Assembly (NCBI RefSeq): GCF_025961575.1
Contig: NZ_JAOQNX010000016.1
Coordinates: 46,112 to 110,111, forward strand
Source of the DNA: Rhodoblastus acidophilus
GTDB lineage: Bacteria; Pseudomonadota; Alphaproteobacteria; Rhizobiales; Beijerinckiaceae
Direction: 5' to 3'
Length of the DNA stretch: 64,000 nucleotides
Part shown: one piece after another, positions 34,904 through 43,974 of the stretch
Numbering within the stretch: the first letter of the stretch is position 1
Layout: each line of letters begins with the position of its first letter
Made by a program: the position numbers and the translations under genes
Notes under the pieces: model-generated
Database searches by the model: none
Told to the model about the DNA's origin: nothing
What the model saw: only the letters and a program-made list of their open reading frames with translations

Positions 34904-35127
34904 TGGTCCTTCCAATCGGAGACCGCGTCAATAAACGCCTTGTCGTCACGCGGATGGGCGCTCGCTGAAACCGCGAGGGACTGCCGATGTGCCTCGGACC
35001 AGAACGCGGGTGAGCGAACGTCCGGCGCCAAAATCTGAAACGGCCGAAAACCCAGCGCGCGCAGGCGGACGCGATGTTTGCTCACATTGAACCGTGAAGA
35101 CTTCGGTGAGCGCGTCAACATGGACAT
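34900..35127 (-). CDS. MazE-like antitoxin (DUF3018 family), toxin partner broken
   Basis: 75 aa. Fits the DUF3018 antitoxin pattern: RVRLRALGFRPFQILAPDVR, SPAFWSEAHRQSLAVSASAH, then a C-terminal toxin-binding tail DKAFIDAVSDWKD. Length normal and frame intact. Its TGA overlaps the ATG of the toxin remnant (ATGA), the standard mazEF arrangement. Since the toxin is truncated, this is an orphan antitoxin that may persist through immunity or autoregulation. Start could also be the ATG two codons later. Confidence 0.78.
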   Translation of the reverse strand: MSMLTRSPKSSRFNVSKHRVRLRALGFRPFQILAPDVRSPAFWSEAHRQSLAVSASAHPRDDKAFIDAVSDWKDQ

Positions 35128-35228
35128 GTTCCAAGAGGTTATTGTGATTTAGCATACGGGAGCCTGAAGCGCCTGCGTGCATGGCCAACAATCTGGAAGA
35201 TGCGGTCGAGAACGATTTCGCCACCATA

Positions 35229-35717
35229 TTATGGTCTGAACCCTAGCTCTCGAGCAAAAATCGTTGTCAACCGCGAAAGCGCAGACTCCAAGTTGCCTAC
35301 GGCAATAGTTTTTGAATTAAGCGCGCCATTTCTGTCTAACTCTTCGTCGAAGAGACCAAACAATATCTCATTTGATTTACAAATAAAATCCACATGTTCA
35401 GAGATTTTGCAAACAAAATCTACAACATCATCTCCAAACAGAAAAACCGCTTCTCGATTTTTTTCTAACGCTTTAACGACACGGCTATCACCATAATTTG
35501 CGTTCCCAGAAGAGATTACCACCATAATCAGATCACGCACTGACACATAGATTTCATAGCGCTTGTCAAAAAGCTCCAGCCTTAACTTTTCGGCGGCAAT
35601 CACCCGCTGCTCTTGAGCAACCTTCACTTGCGCGCGAGCGAAATACCAAGCCCCGCTTGCGGCACAGATTGTGGCCAACGGGCCGGCAAAATTTTGAAAA
35701 AAGTCATAGAGCGTCAT
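35229..35717 (-). CDS. AT-rich membrane-anchored protein of unknown function
   Basis: 162 aa from ATG 35717; AGAGG 7 nt upstream lies within the tail of glnE. One N-terminal membrane segment (FAGPLATICAASGAWYFA), then a charged helix AQVKVAQEQRVIAAEKLRLE leading to LFDKRYEIYVSVRDLI, a layout common in small hypothetical membrane proteins of accessory regions. Base composition is far more AT-rich than any neighbour, pointing to recent acquisition. It sits between glnE (15 bp away) and the decayed toxin-antitoxin locus. Function not recognised. Confidence 0.65.
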   Translation of the reverse strand: MTLYDFFQNFAGPLATICAASGAWYFARAQVKVAQEQRVIAAEKLRLELFDKRYEIYVSVRDLIMVVISSGNANYGDSRVVKALEKNREAVFLFGDDVVDFVCKISEHVDFICKSNEILFGLFDEELDRNGALNSKTIAVGNLESALSRLTTIFARELGFRP

Positions 35718-35732
35718 CAAAAACCTCTGCAG

Positions 35733-38633
35733 CTAATCCTGGCAAGCTTCGCCCATCACCTCCTCAAAAATCCGCCGCACGTCTTTCCGCCGCTCGCCCA
35801 AATCCCGCTCCAGCCGGGCAAAATCGGGCGAGCCCGCCGCGACCGCCAACCGCCGCTTCACCCCCTCCGCCGCCGAAGCGGGATCGACGCCTTCGCCGAG
35901 GCTCAGCCGCAGCCATTGCGTCACCTTGGAAAACAGCGCCAACGCGTCGCGCAAGGTTTCCGCCGCCTCGGCCTCCAGCACTTTTCCGGACGCCGCCGCC
36001 AAAATCTCCGCCGTGCCCTGCACACGAAGGCTGCGTCGCCTGAAACCATGCCCCAGCGCCAAGACCTGGGCGATGAATTCGATGTCGAGCAGTCCCCCCG
36101 GCGCCAATTTCAAATCCCAGGGACCGCCAAAACCTTTTTCTTTCGCGATCAGCGCGCGCATCTCCCGCGCCTCCTTCGCCAGCGCCGCGAAATCTCGCTT
36201 CACGAACAAAGTGGCGTCGATGATCCCGCGCACCTCCTCGCACAGGCTGGCGTCGCCGGCGACGGGACGCGCGCGCGTCAGCGCCATATGCTCCCAGATT
36301 TCCGCCTGTTCGGCGTGATAGGCGCGGAAGGTGGAAAGCCGCGCCGCCACCGGTCCCTGATTGCCTGAAGGCCGCAGCCGCATGTCCACGGCAAACAGCT
36401 TTCCGCGGCGCGTGGGCGCCGAAAGCGCCGCGATCAGACGCTGCGTCAACCGCCCATAATAGACGGAGGCGTGCAGCGGCTTCGCCCCATCGGACTCCGG
36501 CGCCTCCGGATCGAAATCATAGACCACCACCAGATCGAGATCGGAGGTCGCGGTCATCTCGCGCGAGCCGAGCTTGCCAAAGCCCAGCACGGCGAATCGC
36601 CCGCCGGGCGGGCGCCCATGCTCCTCGACAAAAATGGCCTCGACCCGCGCCAGACAGGCCTCGATCAGGGCGCTGGCAAGGGCCGAATAAGAGCGCGCCG
36701 CCTGTTCCGGCTCGATCAGCTCGGCGAACAGCCGCAGCCCGATCAAGAATCGCTCCTCCACCGCAAAGGTGCGGGCGATGTCCAAAAAATCCTCTAGGCT
36801 GGAGCCGCTGACATGAAACCCGGCGAGCCGGCGCAAATAATCGGCTTCGTCGCCGACGATCGCCGACAGGCCCTGATCGATCGCCGCATCGAGCGTGTTC
36901 GGCATCTGCGCCACCACTTCGGCGAGGCGCGGCGCGCCGCCCAAAATGTCGGCGAACAATTGCCGCATCGCCTCATGCGATTTCAGCAGCGAAAACAGCT
37001 CGACCGCCGCCGGCATGCGCTCCATGGCCTGGTCCATGGCGGCGATGGCGGAATCGGCGTCGCCCGACTTGGCGAAAGCGTTGAGCAAAGCAGGAATAAG
37101 CTCGGTCAAGACCTCGCGGGCGCGTGCGCTGCGCACCGCGGGACGGCGGCCAAAATGCCAGCCGCGCACGGTCTCGGCCGCCCGCGCCGGGTCCCTGAAA
37201 CCCATTTCGCGAAGGGTGTCCAAAGTCTCGGGATCATCGGTCGACCCCGTGAACACCAGACTGCCGGCGCGCGAATCCAACCCCGGCGCGTCCTCGAACA
37301 GCCGCGCATAATGTTTTTCCACGGCCCGCAGCCGCTTGATCAAAGCATTGGAAAAACCGGCGACGCCGCCAAAGCCGCAGAACAAAGCAAAGGCTTTCAA
37401 CGCCTCATCATCGGCCGGCAGCCGTTGCGTCTGCTGGTCGTTGAGCATTTGCAGGCGATGCTCGACCCCGCGCAAAAAATCATAGGCTTCGCTGAGTTCA
37501 TCCGCCGCCTGCGGCGTGATCCACTGGTCCGCCTCGAGCTGGCGCAGCATGTCCAGCGTCCGCGAGCCCCGCAATTGTTTGCGACGACCGCCAAAAATCA
37601 GCTGCTGGGTCTGCACGAAAAACTCGATCTCGCGAATGCCGCCCCGCCCGAGCTTCACATCATGCCCGGCGACGGCGATTTCCGCATGACCCTTCACCGC
37701 ATGAATCTGCCGCTTCATCGCATGCACATCGGCGATGGCGGCATAATCAAAATATTTGCGCCAGATGAACGGCGAAAGTTCCTCCAGAAAACTCAGGCCC
37801 AGCGAAAGATCGCCCGCCACCGGCCGCGCCTTGATAAACGCCGCGCGCTCCCAATTTTGGCCCAGCGTTTCATAATAATGCCGCGCCGCATCCAGCGACA
37901 CCGCGACCGCCGTCGAGCCGGGATCAGGCCGCAGCCGCAAATCGACACGCAAAACATAGCCGTCGCCGGTGCGTTCATTCAGCAGTTTGACAATGTGCTG
38001 GGTGATGCGCACGGCATTGGCCTTCACCCCCTGCCCCGCCTGCAACACCGGCGAAGCCCCGTCGAAAAACACGACGAGATCGACGTCCGACGAATAATTC
38101 AGCTCGCGCGCGCCATGTTTTCCCAAAGCCAGGACGGTAAGGCCGCAGCGCCGCTCATCCACCCCACCCTCGCCCCAGTCGAGCTTGCCGCCCGCCAGCC
38201 GCAGCGCGACCCGCAACGCCGCCGCAACCAGCGCATCGGCCGCCCGCGAAAGCGCCCGCGTGGTCGCCACCTGATCGAACACCCCGCCGAGATCGGCCAA
38301 GGCGATCAGCAAAGCGGATTCCTGCTTGGCCTTGCGCAACAGCGTCATGGCGCGGGCTTCGGAACAATTTTCCGCGTCGCACTCGGCCAAAGTCGCCAAA
38401 GCCGCGTCCAGCGCCGCCTCAGGCGGCGCGGCCAAAATCCGCTTCAACCGATCTGCATCGCGCTTGATCAGACCCCACAGGAACGGCGACTGATCGGCGA
38501 GCCCGAGCGCCAGCGGCGCGAACTCAGCCCATTGCGGCAAAGCCGCGAGTTCCGGCGCATCGGCCAAAAATTCGTCGACCCGCGCCCGCGCCACAGCCTT
38601 GTGCGCGGGACGCGGCAGAGACAAAACACTCAT
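35733..38633 (-). CDS. glnE: Glutamine synthetase adenylyltransferase/adenylyl-removing enzyme
   Basis: 966 aa. Bifunctional controller of glutamine synthetase: adenylylates it under nitrogen excess and deadenylylates it by phosphorolysis when glutamine is low, under PII. Two nucleotidyltransferase domains with their GS-x-SDxD cores are visible: LGKHGARELNYSSDVDLVVF near residue 165-185 (removing domain) and LGFGKLGSREMTATSDLDLV near 690-710 (adding domain). ATGA overlap with the preceding sensor kinase gene implies co-translation. Confidence 0.96.
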   Translation of the reverse strand: MSVLSLPRPAHKAVARARVDEFLADAPELAALPQWAEFAPLALGLADQSPFLWGLIKRDADRLKRILAAPPEAALDAALATLAECDAENCSEARAMTLLRKAKQESALLIALADLGGVFDQVATTRALSRAADALVAAALRVALRLAGGKLDWGEGGVDERRCGLTVLALGKHGARELNYSSDVDLVVFFDGASPVLQAGQGVKANAVRITQHIVKLLNERTGDGYVLRVDLRLRPDPGSTAVAVSLDAARHYYETLGQNWERAAFIKARPVAGDLSLGLSFLEELSPFIWRKYFDYAAIADVHAMKRQIHAVKGHAEIAVAGHDVKLGRGGIREIEFFVQTQQLIFGGRRKQLRGSRTLDMLRQLEADQWITPQAADELSEAYDFLRGVEHRLQMLNDQQTQRLPADDEALKAFALFCGFGGVAGFSNALIKRLRAVEKHYARLFEDAPGLDSRAGSLVFTGSTDDPETLDTLREMGFRDPARAAETVRGWHFGRRPAVRSARAREVLTELIPALLNAFAKSGDADSAIAAMDQAMERMPAAVELFSLLKSHEAMRQLFADILGGAPRLAEVVAQMPNTLDAAIDQGLSAIVGDEADYLRRLAGFHVSGSSLEDFLDIARTFAVEERFLIGLRLFAELIEPEQAARSYSALASALIEACLARVEAIFVEEHGRPPGGRFAVLGFGKLGSREMTATSDLDLVVVYDFDPEAPESDGAKPLHASVYYGRLTQRLIAALSAPTRRGKLFAVDMRLRPSGNQGPVAARLSTFRAYHAEQAEIWEHMALTRARPVAGDASLCEEVRGIIDATLFVKRDFAALAKEAREMRALIAKEKGFGGPWDLKLAPGGLLDIEFIAQVLALGHGFRRRSLRVQGTAEILAAASGKVLEAEAAETLRDALALFSKVTQWLRLSLGEGVDPASAAEGVKRRLAVAAGSPDFARLERDLGERRKDVRRIFEEVMGEACQD

Positions 38634-40108
38634 TGAGCGACCTCCCGAGGCAGCCGCAGCGTCACCTTCAAGCCCGGCGCATTGTCCTCGACCCGCAGAT
38701 TTCCGCCATGCAGCCGCGCCACGGCGGCCGCGAGCGACAGGCCCAGACCCGAGCCGGGACGCGAGCGCGACGCCTCCAGCCGGACAAAACGCTCCAGGAC
38801 GCGCTCGCGATCGGCGGCGGGGATGCCGGGGCCGCGATCCCCCACGACGATTTCGATGAAGCGGGCGTCGCCGCCCACCGCCACCGTCACCTCGCCGACC
38901 TGCCCGGGCAGCGCGGGCTCGCCATATTTCAACGCATTGTCGATCAGATTGGCGAGCGCCTGGCTGACCAGTTCGCGATGGCCGCGGAATTTCTCCGGCG
39001 CCGGCGCCTCCACCTTCAGGGTCACGCCGCGCTCCTCCGCCGAGGGCTCGTAGAGCTCGGCGACATCGGCGGCGAGCGCCGCGCCGTCGAGTTCATCAAA
39101 CCCTTCGGAGGACGAGGTCGAGGCTTCCGCGCGCGCAATCAGCAGCAGCGCGTTGAAAATGCGGATCAGGCCATCGGCCTCCTCGATCACCTTTTCCAGC
39201 GCATGCTCCAGCGCCGCCGGCCGGCCCGGCTGATCGCCATCGCTGGCGAACAAAGCCTGTTCCGCATTGTTGCGCAGCCGCGTCAGCGGCGTGCGCAGAT
39301 CATGGGCGATATTGTCGGACACCTGCTTGATCCCCTCGACCAGCCGGGCGATGCGGTCGAGCATGGCGTTGAGATTATGCGCGAGCCGGTCGATTTCATC
39401 GCCCGCGCCGGACAGCGGCAGCCGCCCGGTGAGGTCGGCCTGCAACAGGGTGGCGGCCTTGGCGCTCATGGCGTCGACGCGCTGCAACAGCCGCCGCGCC
39501 ACCAGAAAACCGCCAAACGCCCCGATCGACAAAAGCCAGGGCAGCGACCCCATCAGCGCCGACCCCAAGATCGAGCCGAGCCGTTCGCGGTCCTCGAGAT
39601 CATAGCCGACCAGCAGGCGGAAATTCCCCGGCAGCACAAAGACGCGCGCCAGCGCCCGGCGGCGCACATTGGGCTCGCCCGGACGCTCGTAGCGAATCGC
39701 CACCGCCGCCGGCGGGGCCTGGTCGAGCACGCCCGGCGGCAGCTCCTGCACATTGCCGGCGACGGCGACGCCATTGGGCGCGGTGACGAGATAGATGGAA
39801 GCCCCGGGCGCGGCGGAGCGCCGCTGCACCACATTCACCAATTGGGCGAGGCCGCCCTCCTGGTACTGGTCGTTCAACCCCTTGAGCTCGGCTTCGAGCG
39901 TCTGGCCGATCTGCTGGTCGATGAGTTCGCGCACGTTCTCGCCGACCCGGCTCAGGGCCAGCGTAAACCCCACCCCGACAATCACGACATAGGCCAGCGC
40001 CAGCTTGAAAGACGTCGTGCGAAAAAACCTGTCCGCCGAGCCGAGGCGCGACAAAGTGGTGTTCTTGAACTCAGCCGGCTGCAAGGCGGTCCCCTTTTTT
40101 TTCACCAT
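38630..40108 (-). CDS. Membrane sensor histidine kinase (HAMP-HisKA-HATPase)
   Basis: 492 aa. TM1 about residues 34-52, periplasmic sensor to about 185, TM2 SLPWLLSIGAFGGFLVARRL, then HAMP. Phospho-acceptor helix VSDNIAHDLRTPLTRLRNNA, then ATPase boxes: N box ALANLIDNALKYG, G1 VGDRGPGIPAADRERVLERF, G2 GSGLGLSLAAAVARLHGG. All catalytic parts intact. In relatives a response regulator gene precedes it; none is here, so the cognate regulator lies elsewhere. Translationally coupled to glnE, divergent from ftsK. Confidence 0.92.
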   Translation of the reverse strand: MVKKKGTALQPAEFKNTTLSRLGSADRFFRTTSFKLALAYVVIVGVGFTLALSRVGENVRELIDQQIGQTLEAELKGLNDQYQEGGLAQLVNVVQRRSAAPGASIYLVTAPNGVAVAGNVQELPPGVLDQAPPAAVAIRYERPGEPNVRRRALARVFVLPGNFRLLVGYDLEDRERLGSILGSALMGSLPWLLSIGAFGGFLVARRLLQRVDAMSAKAATLLQADLTGRLPLSGAGDEIDRLAHNLNAMLDRIARLVEGIKQVSDNIAHDLRTPLTRLRNNAEQALFASDGDQPGRPAALEHALEKVIEEADGLIRIFNALLLIARAEASTSSSEGFDELDGAALAADVAELYEPSAEERGVTLKVEAPAPEKFRGHRELVSQALANLIDNALKYGEPALPGQVGEVTVAVGGDARFIEIVVGDRGPGIPAADRERVLERFVRLEASRSRPGSGLGLSLAAAVARLHGGNLRVEDNAPGLKVTLRLPREVAQ

Positions 40109-40234
40109 GATTCATGCGGGCTTTGCAGGCAAGTTACCGATTGGTCAAAGCATTTGCGGATTTGCCGAAACCGCTCCTTAACCGTGATGGCCCCATTGTC
40201 GGCCTCGGTTCGGTAGCGTTCTGTAGGTTTCCCC

Positions 40235-42937
40235 ATGTTCACGATTCTCGATCAATGGCTGGCGCGTTTGTTTGGAGCCAGCCGGCGCGACAGAAGCGTC
40301 CCGCTTCTCGCCCAGCGCGCCTATTACGGCCATGACGACCTGGACCTTCAACAGGTTGGCGCTTACGATCGCAGCTTCGATTTCGACGATCAGCCTTCGC
40401 CCTATCAGCCCTATGTCCGCCTGCCCCGCAGCCGCGACATCATCGTCGATCAGCCCGCCCCGGCCGCGCCCGGCGCCGCCGAGCGGGAGGCTGCGGCGAG
40501 CCAGAAATCGCAGCAGATGCTGCGCGGCGACTGGGAGCCCGAATCGGCCGCGGAGCCGACCCCGGAAGTGTGGAGCGCCGATCCGAATCGCGTGCGCTTC
40601 ACCCGCACCCCCGAATCCTACATCCAGCGCCGCCGCGACGAGGAGGAGGCGAAAGCCCGCGCGCTCGAGGAGGAATCGCGCCGCGTCGCCGAAGCGGCGC
40701 GCCTGCGCGCGGAAGAGGAGGCGCGGCGCATCGAGGAAGACGCGCGCCGCATGGAAGAGGCCAAGCTCGCCATCGCCCGCGCCATGCGCACCGGCAGCCA
40801 GGACGAATCGGACGACGGCCCGCGCGTGCGTTTTTCCCGCACCCCCGACGCGGTGTTTTTGGCGCGCTCGCGGGCCAAAAACCCGCAGCCCGAACCGGAA
40901 GTCGCGCCTGAAGCAGCCGCTGAGCCGGCGCCCGAACCGGCGGTTGAGCCGGCCGTCGAAGCGGCGGCCGAACCGGTCGCCGAATCCCTGCCGCAAGCCG
41001 CTGCGGAACCGACTCCGGCGCCGGCCGCGCCGGTCCAGACCGCGGAACCGCCGGCCTTTGCCCCCTTCACCGCCATGGGCGCCCGTTTCGCGCTGCAGGT
41101 CGGCTATGGCGCGCAGGTGCGCGTCGCCGCCACGCCCGCGCCGGTTCCGGCCGCGCCAGTGACTCCGGTCGTCCCGCAACAAGCCGAGCCCGCCGCTGTC
41201 GCCGCCCCCGCCGAGCCGGACGACGCCGAAGCGCAGGACGCCAAGCCGGCCAAAATCCGCGTGCGCGTCAAGGCCGCGGGGCAGCCGGCGCCCGAAGAGA
41301 CCAGCAGAGAGCCCGCCAAAGAGCCGACCGCGCCCAAAATGGTGATCGTCGGCAGACCCGCGCCGACCCCGCGCGGCGGCTTTTTGCAAAGGATCGACCC
41401 GACCGGCGAGGATTACGACCCCATCGAAATCGACATGCTCGCGGAGCCGCCGGCCCCGACCTATGAAGAATCCGAAGACGAGGTCCTGGAGGTCAACGCC
41501 GACGCGCTGGAAAAAACCCTGGAAGATTTTGGCGTGCGCGGCGACGTGTTGAACGCGCATCCCGGGCCGGTCGTCACCCTCTACGAATTCGAACCGGCGC
41601 CCGGCATCAAATCCTCGCGCGTCATCGGCCTCGCCGACGATATTGCCCGCTCCATGTCGGCCGTCTCCGCCCGCGTCGCCGTGGTCCCAGGCCGCAACGC
41701 CATCGGCATCGAGCTGCCCAATCCCCGCCGCGAAACGGTTTACCTTCGCGAACTCATCGCCTCGCCCGATTTCTCGGATTCCAAACACCGCCTCGCCATC
41801 GCGCTCGGCAAAACCATCGGCGGCGAGCCGGTGATCGTCGATCTCGCCAAAATGCCGCATCTGCTGGTCGCCGGCACCACCGGCTCCGGCAAATCCGTCG
41901 CCATCAACACCATGATCCTGTCGCTGCTCTACAGGCTGAAGCCGCAGGAGTGCCGGCTGATCATGGTCGACCCCAAAATGCTGGAGCTGTCGGTCTATGA
42001 CGGCATCCCCCATCTGCTCACCCCCGTCGTCACCGACCCGAAAAAGGCGGTCGTGGCGCTCAAATGGGCGGTCCGCGAGATGGAGGACCGCTATAAAAAG
42101 ATGTCCAAGCTGGGGGTGCGCAACATCGACGGGTTCAACGCCCGGGTGACGGAAGCCACCGCCAAGGGCGAGGTCATCACCCGCACGGTGCAAACCGGTT
42201 TTGACCGCGAGACCGGCGAGGCGATCTACGAACAGGAGCAGATGGACCTGTCCACCCTGCCCTATATCGTCGTCATCGTCGACGAAATGGCCGACCTGAT
42301 GATGGTCGCGGGCAAGGAGATCGAGGGCGCGATCCAGCGTCTGGCGCAAATGGCGCGCGCCGCCGGCATCCACCTGATCATGGCGACGCAGCGCCCGTCG
42401 GTCGACGTGATCACCGGCACGATCAAGGCGAATTTCCCCACCCGCATTTCCTTCCAGGTGACGTCGAAAATCGACAGCCGCACGATTCTCGGCGAGATGG
42501 GCGCGGAGCAGCTGCTGGGCCAGGGCGACATGCTCTACATGGCCGGCGGCGGCCGCATCGTGCGCGTACACGGGCCCTTCGTCTCGGACACCGAAGTCGA
42601 GCGCGTGGTCGCGCATCTGAAGACGCAAGGCGCGCCGGAATATCTCGACGGGGTCACAGCCGAGGACGATGGCGACGACGAAGACGCGGCGCCGCTGCCC
42701 GTAGGCGACGAGGACGGCGCCGACCTCTACGACCGCGCCGTGGCCGTCGTGCTGCGCGACAAGAAATGCTCGACCTCCTACGTCCAGCGCCGCTTGCAGG
42801 TCGGCTACAACAAGGCGGCGTCTCTGGTCGAGCGCATGGAGAAGGAGGGGGTCGTCGGCCCCGCCAACCATGCGGGCAAGCGCCAAATTTTGGTCGGCGG
42901 CGGCGTCGACCGCGGCGCCTTCGATCTCGCGGATTGA
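40235..42937 (+). CDS. ftsK: FtsK/SpoIIIE-family DNA translocase without N-terminal membrane domain
   Basis: 900 aa. No hydrophobic N-terminal helices are seen. Instead about 400 residues of low-complexity E/A/P-rich linker carry charged helices ([20 protein letters not shown]) and two repeats, [15 protein letters not shown] and [16 protein letters not shown]. Motor: alpha/beta domains with [15 protein letters not shown] (Walker A, about residue 546) and [19 protein letters not shown] (Walker B, about 679). Gamma DNA-reading domain about 828-895 ([20 protein letters not shown]). Resolves chromosome termini at division. A strong terminator follows. Confidence 0.93.
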   Translation: MFTILDQWLARLFGASRRDRSVPLLAQRAYYGHDDLDLQQVGAYDRSFDFDDQPSPYQPYVRLPRSRDIIVDQPAPAAPGAAEREAAASQKSQQMLRGDWEPESAAEPTPEVWSADPNRVRFTRTPESYIQRRRDEEEAKARALEEESRRVAEAARLRAEEEARRIEEDARRMEEAKLAIARAMRTGSQDESDDGPRVRFSRTPDAVFLARSRAKNPQPEPEVAPEAAAEPAPEPAVEPAVEAAAEPVAESLPQAAAEPTPAPAAPVQTAEPPAFAPFTAMGARFALQVGYGAQVRVAATPAPVPAAPVTPVVPQQAEPAAVAAPAEPDDAEAQDAKPAKIRVRVKAAGQPAPEETSREPAKEPTAPKMVIVGRPAPTPRGGFLQRIDPTGEDYDPIEIDMLAEPPAPTYEESEDEVLEVNADALEKTLEDFGVRGDVLNAHPGPVVTLYEFEPAPGIKSSRVIGLADDIARSMSAVSARVAVVPGRNAIGIELPNPRRETVYLRELIASPDFSDSKHRLAIALGKTIGGEPVIVDLAKMPHLLVAGTTGSGKSVAINTMILSLLYRLKPQECRLIMVDPKMLELSVYDGIPHLLTPVVTDPKKAVVALKWAVREMEDRYKKMSKLGVRNIDGFNARVTEATAKGEVITRTVQTGFDRETGEAIYEQEQMDLSTLPYIVVIVDEMADLMMVAGKEIEGAIQRLAQMARAAGIHLIMATQRPSVDVITGTIKANFPTRISFQVTSKIDSRTILGEMGAEQLLGQGDMLYMAGGGRIVRVHGPFVSDTEVERVVAHLKTQGAPEYLDGVTAEDDGDDEDAAPLPVGDEDGADLYDRAVAVVLRDKKCSTSYVQRRLQVGYNKAASLVERMEKEGVVGPANHAGKRQILVGGGVDRGAFDLAD

Positions 42938-42945
42938 ACGGAAAC

Positions 42946-42982
42946 AAGCCCCCATGGCGATGGCGTCATGGGGGCTTTTTTT
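42946..42982 (+). terminator. Intrinsic terminator of ftsK
   Basis: 11-bp perfect stem AAGCCCCCATG / CATGGGGGCTT with a 9-nt loop and a run of seven T, 8 bp after the stop codon. Confidence 0.96.
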
Positions 42983-42991
42983 CGACCTGCG

Positions 42992-43894
42992 TCACTCCTG
43001 GCGGCAAAGCCCGCCCTCCTGGACCAGCCAGTCGACAAAATGCGTCAGCGCCGGCGTCTTGCTGGCGTCGAAGGGGACAAGCGCGACATAACCGGGGCGG
43101 GGAACCTGGATTTCGGGAAATGGCGCGACAAGGCGTCCCGCGGCCAGATCGATCTCCAGGACGGGCACGGGCCCAATCGCAAGGCCAAGCCCGTCGACAA
43201 CGGCCTGGAGCGTGACGAAGAAATGGTCGAACACGCGCCGCCGCTGCTCCGAGCGATGCGGAACGCCGGCGCGCTCCATCCAGTTGCTCCAGTCGCCCGG
43301 ACGCGTTTCGCTCGCCAGAAGAACATGGTCCGCAATGTCCGAGGGCCGACTCAGCGGCGCGCGCGCCAGTAGCGCCGGACTCACCATCAGTGTATCCGTT
43401 TCCCGCAGAAAAAAGGTCGCGTGGTGCTGCGGCCAAAAGTTTGATCCGACCGCGCGGCGGCGGATGGCGACATCGAATCCGCCGCGCAACTCTTCGTGCA
43501 GGGTGGTCGTCGTCGTCACCGCTGCTTCGACCTGCGGATGCGCGGCGTGAAATTTTTCCAGACGCGGGATCAGCCAGCGCAAGGCAAAAGTCGTCGGCGC
43601 GCTGACGCGCAGGATTTGGCGCGCGGCGGGACGACCGCAGGCTTCGGCGGCGGCGGCGATCCGATCGAAGGACAGGCTGACTTCGGCGGCGAAGGCGCGG
43701 GCGGCGGGCGTCGCCGTCATCCGCCGTCCCGTGCGCACAAACAGCCGTTGGCCGAGCCAGCTTTCAAGCGTCGCGATCTGGCGGCTGACGGCGCCATGGG
43801 TGAGCCCGAGTTCGGCGCCGGCCTCGGCATAGCTGCCGGTCCGGGCGGCGACCTCGAAAATGCGCAAGGCGGTGAGCGGAAGCCGGCGATCCAT
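42992..43894 (-). CDS. LysR-family transcriptional regulator (GcvA/AmpR-like)
   Basis: 300 aa from ATG 43894 (MDRRLPLTALRIFEVAARTG). N-terminal winged HTH with SYAEAGAELGLTHGAVSRQI and LESWLGQRLFVRTGRRMTAT, in the style of the GcvA/AmpR subgroup. C-terminal effector domain begins about residue 90 (ILRVSAPTTFALRWLIPRLE). Divergent from the MFS gene across 80 bp that contain a repeated ATCCGTGA; most likely controls that gene and the GFA gene. Effector unknown. Confidence 0.92.
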   Translation of the reverse strand: MDRRLPLTALRIFEVAARTGSYAEAGAELGLTHGAVSRQIATLESWLGQRLFVRTGRRMTATPAARAFAAEVSLSFDRIAAAAEACGRPAARQILRVSAPTTFALRWLIPRLEKFHAAHPQVEAAVTTTTTLHEELRGGFDVAIRRRAVGSNFWPQHHATFFLRETDTLMVSPALLARAPLSRPSDIADHVLLASETRPGDWSNWMERAGVPHRSEQRRRVFDHFFVTLQAVVDGLGLAIGPVPVLEIDLAAGRLVAPFPEIQVPRPGYVALVPFDASKTPALTHFVDWLVQEGGLCRQE

Positions 43895-43897
43895 CTG

Positions 43898-43927
43898 ATC
43901 CGTGAGAAAATTCGACAATATCCGTGA
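43898..43927. promoter_or_regulatory. Direct-repeat putative operator in the LysR-MFS spacer
   Basis: Two ATCCGTGA copies at 43898-43905 and 43920-43927, 22 bp apart (about two helical turns), in the short divergent spacer between a LysR regulator and its presumed target. Position and spacing suit cooperative LysR binding; no classical T-N11-A palindrome was clear. Confidence 0.45.
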
Positions 43928-43974
43928 CAAAAGCCAGCCTAGTCGATGAAAACTCACGAAGATAGAGTGTTGCG

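Noticed and set aside
40178..42955. Long minus-strand open frame covering ftsK
   Set aside because: Antisense of a well-supported FtsK; low-complexity R/G/D composition and no ribosome site.
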